Source: Monodelphis domestica (taxonomy: Eukaryota; Chordata; Mammalia; Didelphimorphia; Didelphidae). Taken from it: a stretch of 64,000 nucleotides of DNA. Location: assembly GCF_027887165.1 (NCBI RefSeq), contig NC_077229.1, positions 370,755,501 to 370,819,500 of the forward strand, given 5' to 3'. The notes under the pieces were generated by a model. That model did no database searches. It saw only the letters and a list, made by a program, of their open reading frames with translations, and was not told the DNA's origin. Below, piece after piece: positions 24,271 to 36,413 of this stretch; the stretch's first letter is position 1, and the number at the start of each line of letters is the position of its first letter. Both the position numbers and the translations under genes were made by a program.

Positions 24271-24629
24271 TAGACAGGATCCAAAGGGGAGAGCTGAATC
24301 AAATGATTACACTTCTAATGATTTGAATCTATCAGGACTTAATTGATTCTATGGCATTTTAGTTCTACCTGTGCATACAGTAGCCATGTAAACTGCTATA
24401 TCCTTGCCTATGTCTCAAAGCCTACTGTGTCAATAGAATATTTTTAGGAAAGGTTTTGACCTAATCCTAAGAATTCCCTATATATGGTTAACACAGAATG
24501 CAATACATGCTGGATTTAAATTCACTCACTTTTTTCCAAATTCCCATAGGAAAATTTCTAAGACTGTTCATCTGAAATACAGGCATATACTTCAGTTGAG
24601 CATATTAAATATAAGAGTGTTTTCCAACA

Positions 24630-24785
24630 ATAGAATGGCCTTATAAGACGATTGAGTTCTAATCACTGGAAGTGTTCAAGCAGCATTTTAACCAATATCA
24701 GTGATGTTGTAGAAAGGTTTTCAATGTCAAGTGAAGGATAACCTCTAAAGTATATTCCAACTCTAAGATTTTAGTAGTCTATTAT
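24630..24785 (+). mobile_element. CR1/L3 3' terminus, sense
   Basis: 'actggaagtgttcaagcagc', 'agtgatgttgtagaaagg' and 'ccaactctaagatttta' match the final ~150 bases of CR1/L3, here in plus orientation. The terminal short repeat is not clear. Confidence 0.6.
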
Positions 24786-24899
24786 CTAGTCAGAACATCA
24801 AATGGTGAAAGGGAAAAATAGTATGAAAGCTGGAAAGGTAACTCATTTTGCATGAATATCAATTATGGAAGATAATCAACTATGATTGAATTAGCTGTT

Positions 24900-25225
24900 T
24901 TCAGCAATGCAAGATCCAAGACACTCACTGTAAAAGGCTATTTATCACCAAAGAAGGAACTAATGGAGTTTGAATGAAGATTGAAGCATACCAGTCTTAA
25001 TTTTATTTCTTCTATGAATTTTTCTCTAGTATCAGTGATGTGGTTTCTTTCACAACATGATGAACATGGAAATATGTATGGCATGATAGCATATGTAGAA
25101 CCTAAATCATATTGTCTGTTGTGTTGAGGGGTGAGAGAGGGAAAAAGGGAGGGAACAAGGATTATAAAGTATTAGAAATTTATTATTTAAAATGTTATTA
25201 GTATGTAACTTTAAAAATGTAAAAG
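24900..25225 (+). mobile_element. Old L1 3'UTR fragment
   Basis: It resembles the older L1 3' end also seen at 39550-39960: 'ggagtttgaatgaagattgaagc', 'catgatgaacatggaaatatg', then a gagaggg-rich block (25126-25160) and an A/T-rich tail. It is 5'-truncated with no coding sequence. Confidence 0.6.
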
Positions 25226-25635
25226 TGACCCAGTTTTGATACATTATTTGAATATATTAGAATCTACTCACTTATACACACACACTAACACACATCAGAA
25301 AAAGAAAAAAATGTTTTTACTACTATAGCTAGGAGGTAGAAGGTACCAGGAATAGAAAATATAACTTTAACAACAAAAGATTCAAAATACCTTAACAAAA
25401 TCAGCAAAATTAGAATTAGTAGAGAAACACTGAGGTGGACAAATGAATGTCCATACCTGGTAAAAGTATGTCACAAAAATTAAAGGATGCTGACTTAAAT
25501 AATACTGAGCTTTTTCTCCTAATAGATGGGTTGTCAAACAATAAAGTATTAAAATAATTTTAATATCAATGCCCTTAATTAACAATGAAGTAATTCTAAA
25601 TAAAAATAATTTTGTAGCTTTACTTTCAAAGAACC
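25226..25635. other. No gene seen
   Basis: Nothing recognised. Confidence 0.4.
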
Positions 25636-25639
25636 CTGA

Positions 25640-26140
25640 AGTACCACTAGGTATCTTGTATATTGGAAAATGTTACCAAAATGAGAAAAATAAATCAATG
25701 TTGGATGGGCTATGATTGATAGACTCTCTAATACACTGCTTGTAGAATAGTGAATTTGATCATTCTGTTGTACAACTAGATAATTTTTGAAATTATGAGA
25801 GAAATGTGGTGAAAATCAACATCTAGTTTGTTCAGTCCATCAGTCCTACTGTTTTGTATATTCCTCCCAAGGAAGTCAATGACTGCAACAAAGGTCCAAA
25901 CTGCACCCAAATATTCATGACAATATTCTTTTTATTAACAAATAAATGCAAAGGAAGTGATAATTTACCAATTATTGGACTGAAATATCAATTTTGCTGT
26001 TCAGAAAGAAAATATAAATATGAGGGAATTATAAACACATAAAATTTGTTTGAAATAATGCAGAGTAAATTAACCAAAAGCAAGAAAACAATTATACAAT
26101 GACTAAAACAATAAATAGAAAAATCATTCTAAAAGAAAGT
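25640..26140 (+). mobile_element. Old L1 ORF2 C-terminal remnant
   Basis: It follows the ORF2 3' coding order: 'atgttggatgggctatgattg' (about 25698), 'tacactgcttgtagaatagtg' (25732), 'ccaaactgcacccaaatattcatgac' region (25897-25922), 'gaaataatgcagagtaaatt' (26052-26071). It is much more decayed than the copy at 18370. Confidence 0.55.
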
Positions 26141-27610
26141 CCACTCCTGAGTAATTGAAAACCAATGGAAATATCAAAGAGCAAGTTTCCTCCTAGCACA
26201 GAGACAGAAAATGTGAAAGCTGTGTAGGAGAGTGAATAGGTTTTATACTTACATATTAATATGTCTCCATCCATATTATATCTAGCTATCTAGACATCTA
26301 GCTATCAAGAGATTGTCATTGTTGCAAATATAATTCTACATCACTTGGGAACTTCCAAAATGATCTTCCAATATGACAAGTTATTTTTTGGAAAAACATA
26401 ATTTTGCAATAGTTTAAGGAATTCCTCTACCTTAGGTAAGATAAACAATCATGCAAAATAAAAAGTGCATGAAGAACTGCAAAATTTGGTTTTTCAATTG
26501 AAGCATTATAAGAAGTATGCCTTTGCAGCAAGAAGTCACTTTAAAGGTGATAAATAGAACATGAGCCTTCAGTGTTCCATAATAACATCACATTATCTAA
26601 TATAGCTACAAAATGCATTCACACATAGAAACCATATATTTACAATTCATATGAAAGAAACATTTATTTTTAAGTTGTGAAAATGTTTGTGCAAATATAT
26701 TGAGTACACCATGTCACAGAAAACAATTAAGTTCTATTATTTCTTTAGTTTATGTAAGGGAAATAACTGGTTACTATGGATAAGGGGTGGATACAAAATA
26801 CAGAACAGACTATTTCTGTAATAAATAAAAAATCTAACTGAGAAAATTGGATACACATTTGAAGATTATAAATTAAAATGGTATACTTCAGTAATTTAGT
26901 TGTCATTCATTTAGTAAGAATGCATGTCTGATGAATATTATCTACAAACAATACATTATAATTCAGTGCCAATTTAAAATTAATTATAATCAGGTTTAAT
27001 ATAAAATAACCTCACATATCCATCTTAATTATCCAAAAAAGGGGGAAAAGCATGCATTCATATGATACAAAATTGAAGATTAGTTTCTCTGTTATATTGC
27101 TAGCAAGGTTTTGGGTAACAGAATGCAGGATGATCAAGTTAGAGTTGGAGGTTTGTAAAGTAATTGCTTTCCAGGTATTATTCCACATAGAAAATGAAGA
27201 TCAAATATTATACCTTTGTGAATATTTGAAAAATGACATTATTAACAAAATTTCATGTTCAACAGAGAAATAAACATCCTTACAAATCTGAATCATGATT
27301 GCATATTTACCCATCATTAACTATAATCCTCTTCAGATGATGATGATAAATGAACTAGGGAACAAACTCCCAGAGCAATATATACTTAATGATTACAAGC
27401 AACCACAATATTAAAGGAAAAAAGAGGAAAATGGTTTCCTGCCCTGAGGTGAGAATTCATGTTTATAGATGTCTAGATGCTGGAATTTAATAGAGAGACC
27501 TCAGAGCAGATCAGGGTCATCACATATATGAACATGAATCCCTTCTATATAAAACATCTCCAAGAAATGGCCATGTAAATTGCACATGAAGACATACAAA
27601 GATACAGGAT
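26141..27610. other. No gene seen
   Basis: AT-rich. A small open frame at 27052-27273 (73 codons) has no recognisable domain or conserved features and is judged a chance frame. Confidence 0.4.
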
Positions 27611-27614
27611 CTTT

Positions 27615-28690
27615 ATATTTTGAACAGTTATAATTAATGGGAAGTTTTTTCTTACATTAGGCATAACTGACTACTTCATAACTTCTGTCCATTGCTCCAG
27701 ATTACATTCTCTGGAGCCAAGTAAAAAAAGAAGACTTTCTTTTGTTCAGAACAATTCTTCAAACATTTGGCTATAGCGATTTTCTCATTTACAAACTTCT
27801 TTTCTCAAAATTAAAGTACCTCAACTCTTAAGACACTTCTTAAAATACATGAACTAGAATCTCATGTGTATGATGTGAAGCTAATAAAAATGCCCTTCTT
27901 AGTAATGCAATATTTAATATGTGATCTGAACAAGGTTAAGTTTACTGGGACTATCATCCTGCTTGTCTGCAACAGTGTCTCCCAATCAAGAGCCAAAGTA
28001 ATTTTTTTTCCCTAAAACTTCAAACAATTCTTCTCAGCGCTATCTTCTTGGGCTAAACAGAGCAGGATAGAATCTATTTCAAATAAAGTTTTTCAAATAT
28101 TTTGAAGCAATAATTCTTTCACTAAAGTTAATATTCCCATTTCCTTCATATAATCTTAATATTAAATTTTTCTCAGTTTTCTGACTAATGAGACAACTCT
28201 GCTTCTAGATGATCTGTCCTACTTACTATGTGCAGTCCAAAATTGGACAAAGTGTTCAAAATTTAGGCCTATTAGATAAAATTACGTCACTCATCACTAA
28301 TTTTTATAAAATGAAGAAGGGTTAGTCCATCTTTCAAGATTTTCTTAGCTAGATTCAGCTTTTATTTTTCAGATCACTTGATTTTTCTCCATTTGTCTTC
28401 TCAGTGGTATTGTTGCCCTCCTACTTCAACATATTGCCTACTGTTAAATGCACTGTGAATCTGCTAGAATACATAAATATGTGTTATTGAACTAGCATCA
28501 CATGTCCTAAGTTGTATTTCATCCAATTTGGAGATAAAAATTCACAATACTAAAATCATAGCACAGATCCAAGACACTAATATTCTTTCAAATGTTCCTG
28601 GTGTTTAATGGTCTTTCATCCAGGAGATGCCTGCTGTACACCATACCTTGAGATCATTGACCTGTCTTACTCATTCCTACTTCCACCAAC
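27615..28690 (-). mobile_element. CR1/L3-type LINE relic, 3' part
   Basis: The antisense CR1/L3 3' order is visible from 'gggaagttttttcttacatt' (27639) through 'ccattgctccagattac' and 'ctctggagccaagtaa', then a more diverged stretch to about 28690. No frame is open. The right end is set by the (CT)n tract. Confidence 0.55.
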
Positions 28691-28736
28691 ATATCTAGGA
28701 TGATCTCTTTTCTTTGCTCCCTCTTATCCTCCTTCC

Positions 28737-28740
<4 letters not shown>

Positions 28741-28827
<87 letters not shown>
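28741..28827. repeat. (CT)n microsatellite, 87 bp
   Basis: Uninterrupted CT dinucleotides for 87 bases, then a ccccctctctg edge. It is the longest simple repeat in the window. Confidence 0.98.
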
Positions 28828-28829
<2 letters not shown>

Positions 28830-29720
28830 CCTCTCTGTTTCAAATGTGGTTATTATAATGAACATATTGTTGAATTCTGGTTTCTAATCCATTCCATATT
28901 CTGCTAGTGGGATATTCTGGTTGTTTAGGAAAAAATTAGTACCACTGTCATGAGACCTTGCTGAATATTTTTCAAGGCTTCTTTCCTGTTTTAGTGTCCA
29001 ACTGCCACTCACCTGTCATCTTCTCAAGGATCTATAAGCTATATGCAACACTCATACCCTAGTAAACAGTTTCAGCAGGTGGGATAAATTAGTTTGGAGA
29101 TAAATGACAGTCAATAAGCCCATTGGTAACTTAGAGGACTGTCTATTCCAGGCATGTGAATTTTTCCCATGACAGAAAGAACAGATAAACAACATTAATT
29201 TGAATAGCCATGATGGCAATGGAAGAAAGCACTATGGAATGTTTAGAACATTTAGAATGTGATGGTCCATCACATCACAAGTCATCACCAGTTATCTTGA
29301 CTTTTGCCTTGCAACCAGACTCCATAAAAGTGAACCAGAGAAGAGGGGGTAATGGCCTAAATTCATGAAGTTTGTGGTACCAGTGGAAAAAAGAGAATTG
29401 TTGTAAAACTTGGGATAGGCAAGAGAGAAAGACAGAAATCGAATAAGAATGAGAGAGAGAGAGAAGCTTAGAGAAAAGAGATGGAAAAAAACCTGAAATA
29501 TACTCATTTAGAGAGAAAAAAGAAAAAAAATATCTGATTATTCTACAGAGCAACTAATTAAAAACCTGTCACATAGAAAGAGAATCACATCAGAGCTGTA
29601 TTATGAAGACCCAAGGAAAATCCCACCTCCAGAGGAAGCAATTGATCACCATTGTCAAACACACCCAAAAGGTCAAGATGGATGAAAAAAAGGTCACTAG
29701 AGTTATAAATTAGAATATTG
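28828..29720. other. No gene seen
   Basis: Sequence of mixed composition with a short (GA)n at 29450-29463. Nothing recognised. Confidence 0.4.
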
Positions 29721-29722
29721 TA

Positions 29723-29910
29723 GGGTAGCTAGGTGGCATAGTGGATACTGCCTCATGTCTGTAGTTGGGAGGATCCCGGTTAAAATTTGACCTCAGATAC
29801 TTCCTTGTTATGAGACCCTTGGCAAGTCACATAACCCCATTTACCTAGCTTTTGCCATTCTGTCTTAGAGTTATTACTGAGACAAAAAGTAAAGGTTTAT
29901 TAAAAAGGCA
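29723..29910 (+). repeat. tRNA-derived SINE, nearly full length
   Basis: It starts with 'gtagctaggtggcatagtgg' (box A region), has 'cctcagatacttccttg', 'cttggcaagtcacataacccc' (split here), and ends in 'agacaaaaagtaaaggttta' plus an A-rich tail. Orientation is plus. Confidence 0.8.
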
Positions 29911-30114
29911 ATAGCATATGTGATCCTGAAGAAAAGTTTCATTTGAGCTAACCTTACCGGATAAGTAGTATTATTACAGGAATGTTAATTGGATATATAG
30001 AGAAGAGAATACGGGTAAAAGCAGGGGAAGGAGAGGTTGACAATTATAAACTAAAGGAAATGGTAAACAATGCAACAATAAAAACAAAAGATAACTAATT
30101 TTTATGGCACAATA

Positions 30115-30305
30115 TGGAGAAGAACATTTATATACTACTTCAAGGATTGTGAAACACATTATGAGTATTATATCATTTTATCCTTACAACAGCCTTTGGA
30201 CATAAGTGTTATAATCTCTTTTACAGAGAAGGAAACTGAAATAGAGAAAGGTTAAATGATTTTTTCCTAGAGTGACAGAATAGTAAGTGTCTCAGGCCAG
30301 ATCAG
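30115..30305 (-). repeat. MIR-type relic, antisense
   Basis: 'ccttacaacagcctttggac', 'gagaaggaaactgaaatag' and 'gtaagtgtctcaggccag' in antisense MIR order. Confidence 0.55.
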
Positions 30306-30369
30306 GAAATTCTGGGTCAGAGCTCTCTCTGTCTCTGTCTGTCTGTCTGTATGTCTCTCCCTCCCTCTC

Positions 30370-30600
30370 TCCCCATCTCTCTTTCTGACTCTTGGATTAT
30401 TTGGTTTCTTTCAAATCCCACCTAAAAATGCATTTTTGTATGTGAAGCTTCCTCTATGATTATTTACAATTTATCCCATATATAGTTTGTATATTGTTGT
30501 TAACACATTGACTTTTCCATTAGGCCCAGGCCTCCTTTAGATCAAAGACTCTTCAGAGCACTTAGCACAGTACCTAAATACAGCCACTTTTAATGTTTTA
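30370..30600 (+). repeat. L2 3'-end relic
   Basis: 'ctttcaaatcccacctaaa', 'gaagcttcctctatgatta' and 'agcacttagcacagtacc' follow the L2 3' end. Confidence 0.5.
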
Positions 30601-30725
30601 AAAGTCTTTACCTATACATGTATATATATAAAATTTTTCCTCCTGTTTAAACTTTACTCCAGCTGTGGAAAGTAAAAGGTACTAGTATAGTATTTTTTTC
30701 ATAAGAAAATGAGGCACAGAAAATT

Positions 30726-31051
30726 TGTAAAAATTAAATTATATCTCTAATAATAAAATACTATGTTTCATGAGGTTTATTAAGGATCTTTAGAAATCAA
30801 GGAATAAAGAGGATACAGAATAAAAACCCCATGCCCATGACTGGTTAGCCCATTTAAAATCCCCACACTTAGCTTACCACTTTGCAATGCATCAATACAA
30901 AGGAAGAGCACGTGGGAGGCATTACTGCCAGTTAAATACCAATAACATGATCTTGCCAATGTGGAGACTCAGGAGAGATTATAGAGAATTCCTGGAAATA
31001 CCAAGAATTTCTGGGGATTGAAATCTAGGGTTCAAAATCTCCATTTATACA
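30726..31051 (-). repeat. LTR (3' LTR in element sense)
   Basis: Starts tgtataaatgg in element orientation and ends tttttacaaa-like. It shares long identical blocks with 34014-34340, for example around 'gtgggaggcattact' and 'ataaagaggatacagaat' (plus-strand text). The polyadenylation signal sits in 'cttaataaacctcatg' (element sense). Confidence 0.8.
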
Positions 31052-34013
31052 TTCTCACCTGAGGGCCAAGGAAGACTAATCTCTCTGATGGGTCTTATAA
31101 ACATACCAACTTTGAAATTACAAAAATTTGAGGATAAGAGGAAAAGAGAAAAAAACCCAATGGTTGCTAGGCACATTGACAAAAAGCCAGTTCAGGAGGC
31201 ATTCCCCTTCAGAATAAGAGTATACATACCAAAAAAAAAATGCATTCAACCCCACATAGTTCAAATCACCACATCCCAAATTTCACTCTGGATCTTCTGG
31301 TGCAGCTTGTGGTCTGTGGAGGCATCTTCATGGAGTATTCTCCAAATAGTTCACTTTCTGGATTTGGAGAGGTACCATGTTTCTTAACCTAAAATTACTC
31401 TCAAAATGAATTTAATGTTTACAATTTAAAATAATAATAATCATACATACCCCCCAAGGAGGGTGATTGAAAAACATAGGGGTCACTTAGGGATGCATGG
31501 CTGAGTTATGAGGTATATGAATCAATTGGCAAGAGAAATCAAAAACACAAAAAATCCAAATAAAAAAAAGATACTTTCTGGATGAAATATAGACTATCAC
31601 AGTCTTGTGTAAAAATTCTAAGTAAACAAAAAATAAATCTATAACAGGTCATTGAATCAGGACCCAATTAAAATGATATTTTAATTAAATCTTTAATTAA
31701 TTAATTAATTTTATTATTTAAGTAAGTATTAATTTACTTAAGTATTCACCCAATCAGCAGCCAGGACTACAGAAAGCTGCCACATTATTAAAGACAGAAA
31801 AGGGACTAGATTTTTAGGAGCCAGGTTGGAGACAAAATTGAGATACTTGGTAGAATGTAGGACAAGGATGACCTGCCTTTAACACATGTTAAATAGCTGC
31901 AACCTCAAACCCCAAACACATTCAAGTCCTCTTGTCATGGTTTAAAATTTTCATCAACCCCATCATGATTGGATGGTCTCTTTGACCTTGTGCTTGATTG
32001 GCACTATGAAGCTTAGCTTTGTGCTTCTTTGGCACTGTGCAATGACTCTTTTTTTATTCTCGTGCTGGAATCAGACAGAATCAGAAGATTTTTGGATATG
32101 CATTGACATTATAGCAAATGTATATTAAACTTATATTACTGCAATTCAAAAAAAGTTAAAGAAAATCTTAATGCTGGTGACATGTGCTTCAAATGTAAAA
32201 GGAGAGAAAAAATAAAACTGATATATTATTTTGCACATGCAAGAAAAATATAATAATAAAAGAGTTTTAAAGATAAAAAATGTATAGCTTACACTCATTG
32301 ACACACTGTGTCAGCTAAGGAAATGTAGAATACAAAGGTTTCTCACCAAAAATGAGATCCATTTCCTCTTCATACCTGGCCATGATTCACTGTGAGTACA
32401 AGGCAAATGATTTTCACAAAGTAACAGTTTCTTAAATAAAAAACAATAGTACAATAGGTAATGCCCAATCACAAGATATCAATATCCCCAGAGTTATTAT
32501 AGCCCATTTAATGACAATAGCAAAAAAAACCCACTATCGTATTTTACATGAGTCGGCTGTATAACATTTAAAGAAAATAGATACTTGTCACAAGTTTTTC
32601 ATGTGTAGCAATGTTTCAAACTTGGCAAACATTTTTAAACAAAGTAAAACTTATTTGGGTCTAAACATCATCAAGAAATCTAGATATCATTACAAAAATG
32701 ATGCAGAGGAGGCTAGAAAAAAACCAAACCTCTCTACTGTTGATGTTGTGTAAAATGAGCTGAAGAGTTATGAATGAGAGATACACCTCTTTTGGGAGCC
32801 GTCTGGGGTACCATGCCCTGGGATCAACTTCCCAGCTCCTTTGGAATGAGACTGTAATGTCACATCAAGAGGTGGGGATTATAAATGTACTTCATTTCAG
32901 CTACTAAAATGGACCTTACCTCCTGTTAGAGACAAGCAAAATGATCAGTTGTTGAAAAAAGTCTAAAAACCACATCTAAAGACCCCTTAAGTCATTTTGA
33001 GATATTTAGCTCATTAAATTTTCCAAATGTTGTTATACAATTGTAGCCAATTTTGATGAAGTCCATCCATCCTCTATGTGACAATTTACAAAGCCAAAAT
33101 GGAAAAAAAAAACCCTGCTTTTTATATGGGTTTATATGGGTTTATTTATATGGGTTTTTATATTCAGTATGGAGTTATAGGGGGAAAACAACAGAATATA
33201 ATAGTTGTTAAAACCCAGTACATTAAAATGATTCATTGTAACAGAATAGTATTGAATTCAATAATATATGAACTTAAAACCAACAAAATTAAATATTGAA
33301 CAAAACAATCAGCAAAATGCAATAAAATATACAGAGATTTTTATAAAACATCAGAGTCTGGAAATTCTTAAAAATATAACCTTCAGTCTTTTAAAGTTAT
33401 TTTAATCCATTGAGATTCCTTTTGTCAGTACTGGCCATAGCAAGGGAGAACATGGGTTTTAGTAATCTCAAATTGGGCGGGCCGAAATGGCAAAGAGTTG
33501 CAGGGAGATGAATTTCTCCCCTGAATCTCAGATAAGATAAGTAAAAGGATCAGTGCACTCAAAAAACATCCTTTGAAATAGGCAATGCAGTGCTCTCTCA
33601 TAGAATATGCAATGCTTGTAATTAACTTCCTGTTTGGAAAAGTCTCTTCCTTCTCTTCATCCCCCTGCCCATGTCCCCAGCCATGTGGAGGCTAATTATA
33701 GCTTAAGGAAAGAACACCCCAGTTTTTGCCAGTTGATTTGTGATTCCAAAGACACAGGGGCAGCTACCAGCAGCCTGGGTCCTGGGGATTGGTCTGGGGT
33801 TGGATGAACGATCTGGGTCAAGAAGGTCAGGAGTGAATGGCTAGAGGCAGGAGCAGGCAGCAGGCACAAGCTGAATCAGGAGAAGCAGCTTTGTGAGGGT
33901 AGATGGGTGGGGTTGGCAAAAAGTCTTGGCAGGAGAAAAGTGGCTAAAAAACATTATCTAGGCTATCTTTAAAAAATTGAGAAGTTCTCATCCGACTTGT
34001 GATTGCCAAAAAC
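31052..34013 (-). other. Internal region of the ERV-like element, no viral genes visible
   Basis: About 3 kb between the LTRs. 33440-33960 is comparatively GC-rich (leader-like); 31052-33440 is AT-rich. A small minisatellite-like run of 'tatatgggttta' units sits at 33122-33160. A 99-codon plus-strand frame at 31088-31387 shows no viral or host domain and is judged to be chance. Confidence 0.5.
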
Positions 34014-34340
34014 TGTAAAAATTAAATTATATCTCTAATAATAAAAATATTATATTTCATGAGGTTTATTAAGAATCATTAGAAATCAAGGAATAAAGAG
34101 GATACAGAATAAAAACCAAGTGCCCATGACTAATTAGCCCATTTAAAATACCCTCACTCAGCTTACCACTATACTTGATACATCATTGCAAAGGAAGAGC
34201 ACGTGGGAGGCATTACTAATAGTTAAATTCCAATAATAATATCTTGCCAATATGGAGACACAGGAGAGACTCAGGGAATTCTGGGAATTACCAAGGACTT
34301 CTGGGGATTAAAGTGTAGGGTTCAAAATCTCCATTATACA
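34014..34340 (-). repeat. LTR (5' LTR in element sense)
   Basis: Partner of 30726-31051. It runs from 34340 (TG) to 34014 (CA) in element sense, with the primer-binding-site candidate directly downstream. Several substitutions and short indels separate the two LTRs, so the insertion is not recent. Confidence 0.8.
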
Positions 34341-35015
34341 ATTAGAGTGCTCCATCCATTATTATACTGGCTGAAAAATGTCATATCAGGGAACTTCAAG
34401 AATCCAGGTTTAGCATTCTATCCACTAAGTTTCTATGCCTTTGTGATTTGACTAAAACACAATGTATAAAGGGGAATAGTGCAAGTTAAAATAAGAAAGT
34501 TACCTGCAAATGTATGACCAGTAGGATGGTTATAACATTACCATAAATAAAGAAGTCAGTAAGAAAAGCAGACTTGTAATTAATCCCCTAATTGATTTTT
34601 GCACCTAAATCAATGAATGAGAACTTATGTAACAAGAACTTGGGATAAAAATACAAAAAATAAAAAACACCTTAAAGAAGATTTTATATGAATAGGTAGA
34701 CAAAATACATGGGAAGGGGATGTACTCAGAATGAAATTTCTCTTTGCACATTTATAGGAATGATGAAAGGGGCTTTGGGGGAGAAAAATTATAAAATCCA
34801 TCCAGGAAAAAATGATGCTCCATGGTTTCATAATTGGAGGGAGAGAGGTTAGGTAGAAATAAAGAGTGGTGGTACAAATTGTTGCAGAGATGGCCAATGA
34901 GTAGTTCATGAAATAAATTGTGATTGATGAGGAACTCCTGAAATAGTAATCCTGAAAAGACAATCACCAATAAGGAGATGGTGGCCTCATGTTTTTCTAT
35001 GACATGGTCTTAACT
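34341..35015. other. No gene seen
   Basis: Possible SINE-head trace at about 34395-34440. Otherwise unassigned. Confidence 0.35.
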
Positions 35016-35019
35016 GTAA

Positions 35020-35145
35020 TATGGACCTTTTTGTGAGTCTAGTGTAGCCTATGGACCTCTTCTCAAAATAATATTATTATAAGGACAAAATAAAAATATA
35101 GGGTGAAAAAAGAAATCAATGATATTGAAGTATTTATGTATATAT
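35020..35145. repeat. Old DNA-transposon-like relic (tentative)
   Basis: 'cctatggacctcttctcaaa' and 'gaaatcaatgatattgaag' resemble a widespread mammalian repeat whose class I could not settle. No terminal repeats are seen. Confidence 0.25.
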
Positions 35146-35359
35146 AGTATATAAACATATATGTGTACATATATAAATTTAGAAACAAAGACAGGGACAG
35201 AGAGAGACAGAGAGATAGAGTATAGAGCACATCTATATGCATATATATACACAAATGAATAATTTTGTGTGATTGTATGTTTCAGTGTGTGTATGTGTGT
35301 ATAATTTGGTAGATTCAAGGTAGAGTAAGGAAAGAAGGAAGGAAGTTACAATTTAAGTA

Positions 35360-35570
35360 ACTAATAAATTCCAGAAACTATGTTATTGCTTTATAGATAT
35401 TATTACATATGACCTTCATAACAACTTAAGTAAATAGGTGCTATATGTGTCTCTATTTATAGTTAAGGAAACTGTGGCAGATAGATGTTAAATTACTTGC
35501 CCAAAGCCACATGATGTCTGAAGCCAAATTTTGAACTCAGGTCTTCAAGATTGCATGCATAGGCCTCTAT
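35360..35570 (-). repeat. MIR-type SINE relic, antisense
   Basis: 'gttaaggaaactgtggcag', 'aattacttgcccaaagccac' and 'gaactcaggtcttcaagatt' follow antisense MIR order, quite well preserved. Confidence 0.65.
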
Positions 35571-36055
35571 TGAAAGCTTGTGGTTAACCAAGGACAGAGC
35601 ATTTACAATATGTCAGTAGAAAAATGTTAGCAATACGGCTCAGGATCAATGGGTTTTGAAGAATTGGGCATAGGAAATAAAATTCTACTGTTGTGAAAGT
35701 GAGGAAATGTTAACAACAAGGATTTTATAAGACAAGGGGAAAGTTTGTTCTTTTGTTCTTTATTTCATTTTTTTTGACATACTGGAATATTTTTATGCAA
35801 ATATAGCAGAGAGAAAGAGATAGAAGATGCAAGAACAATGGTATAATGAAAGAGCTACAATTGGATAGTCAAGTCAGTGGTGAAAAAAAGATTCAGACTA
35901 TTGAAGATGATATATTTCTTAAAAATATAGCAGTATTATAATGAAATAATAACATTCCAAACTTTTATAATTATATTTTATTGCCTTAATTTGCTCCAAT
36001 CTAGAAAAACCACTCAAAATGTAACAATTTGAAGACATGGAGAAGTTTCTATCTA
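35571..36055. other. No gene seen
   Basis: Nothing recognised. Confidence 0.4.
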
Positions 36056-36059
36056 TCCA

Positions 36060-36180
36060 TCCAACTATCCATTGATAATTCTATCCTTAAGCATCACTAT
36101 AGGCCAAATATTGCATTATATCCTTGGAATCCAAACAAACAAAGTATTCTCTGATTCCAAAGAATAGAAAATTATCATAG
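36060..36180 (+). repeat. Ancient interspersed repeat, 5' part
   Basis: 'cactataggccaaatattgc' and 'tattctctgattccaaagaa' resemble the opening of the family at 8890 and 47500. Confidence 0.35.
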
Positions 36181-36391
36181 AAATTGGAGGAAAACCACAC
36201 ATTTAGATAAAGAATTTGTACATATATATATATGTGTGTGTGTGTACATGCATATATGTGTGTATATTCATATGTATGTGCATATACATATACATATACC
36301 CATATCTAACTACATATATATAGAAAGAAAGATAAAAACATATGCATTTATTAATTTTCAAGGGGTAGGAGAACTGATTAGACACTAGGTG

Positions 36392-36413
36392 CTAACCTTA
36401 ACCCTAACCCTAA
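36392..36413. repeat. Telomere-like (CCCTAA)n, about 3.5 units
   Basis: Short array of taaccc units (one imperfect), far too short to be a telomere. It directly follows an AT-rich dinucleotide-rich stretch with (TA)/(TG) runs at 36220-36300. Confidence 0.85.

Larger units (their letters stand above)
30726..34340 (-). mobile_element. Endogenous retrovirus-like element, coding region lost
   Basis: Two similar ~326-bp direct repeats (30726-31051 and 34014-34340) flank ~2.96 kb. In minus orientation each begins TG and ends CA and carries an AATAAA near its 3' side. A primer-binding-site candidate (TGGCAATCACAAGTCGGA in element sense, plus coordinates 33991-34008) lies 5 bases inside the right LTR. 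This is retroviral 5'-LTR architecture. The next ~550 bases are GC-richer, like a leader. No gag, protease, RT, integrase or envelope reading frame is recognised in the remainder, so it is a non-coding or internally deleted relic. Flanking bases do not form a clean target duplication. Confidence 0.75.

Noticed and set aside
27052..27273. 73-codon plus-strand frame as a possible small gene
   Set aside because: No signal peptide, domain or supporting promoter/splice context; AT-rich chance frame.
31088..31387. 99-codon plus-strand frame inside the ERV-like element
   Set aside because: Opposite to the element's orientation, no domain, no similarity to retroviral proteins; length is within chance for this composition.
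31690..31745. TTAATTAA-type palindromes as an origin or binding-site array
   Set aside because: Low-complexity AT sequence; stems of about 8 bases are expected by chance.
34014..34340. Reading the 30.7 and 34.0 kb repeats as a segmental duplication rather than LTRs
   Set aside because: TG...CA ends, an internal AATAAA and the primer-binding-site candidate 5 bases inside one copy fit LTRs better.
35063..35318. Tyr/Ile/Leu-rich minus-strand frames suggesting a membrane protein
   Set aside because: They derive from imperfect TA/TG simple repeats; no real gene structure.
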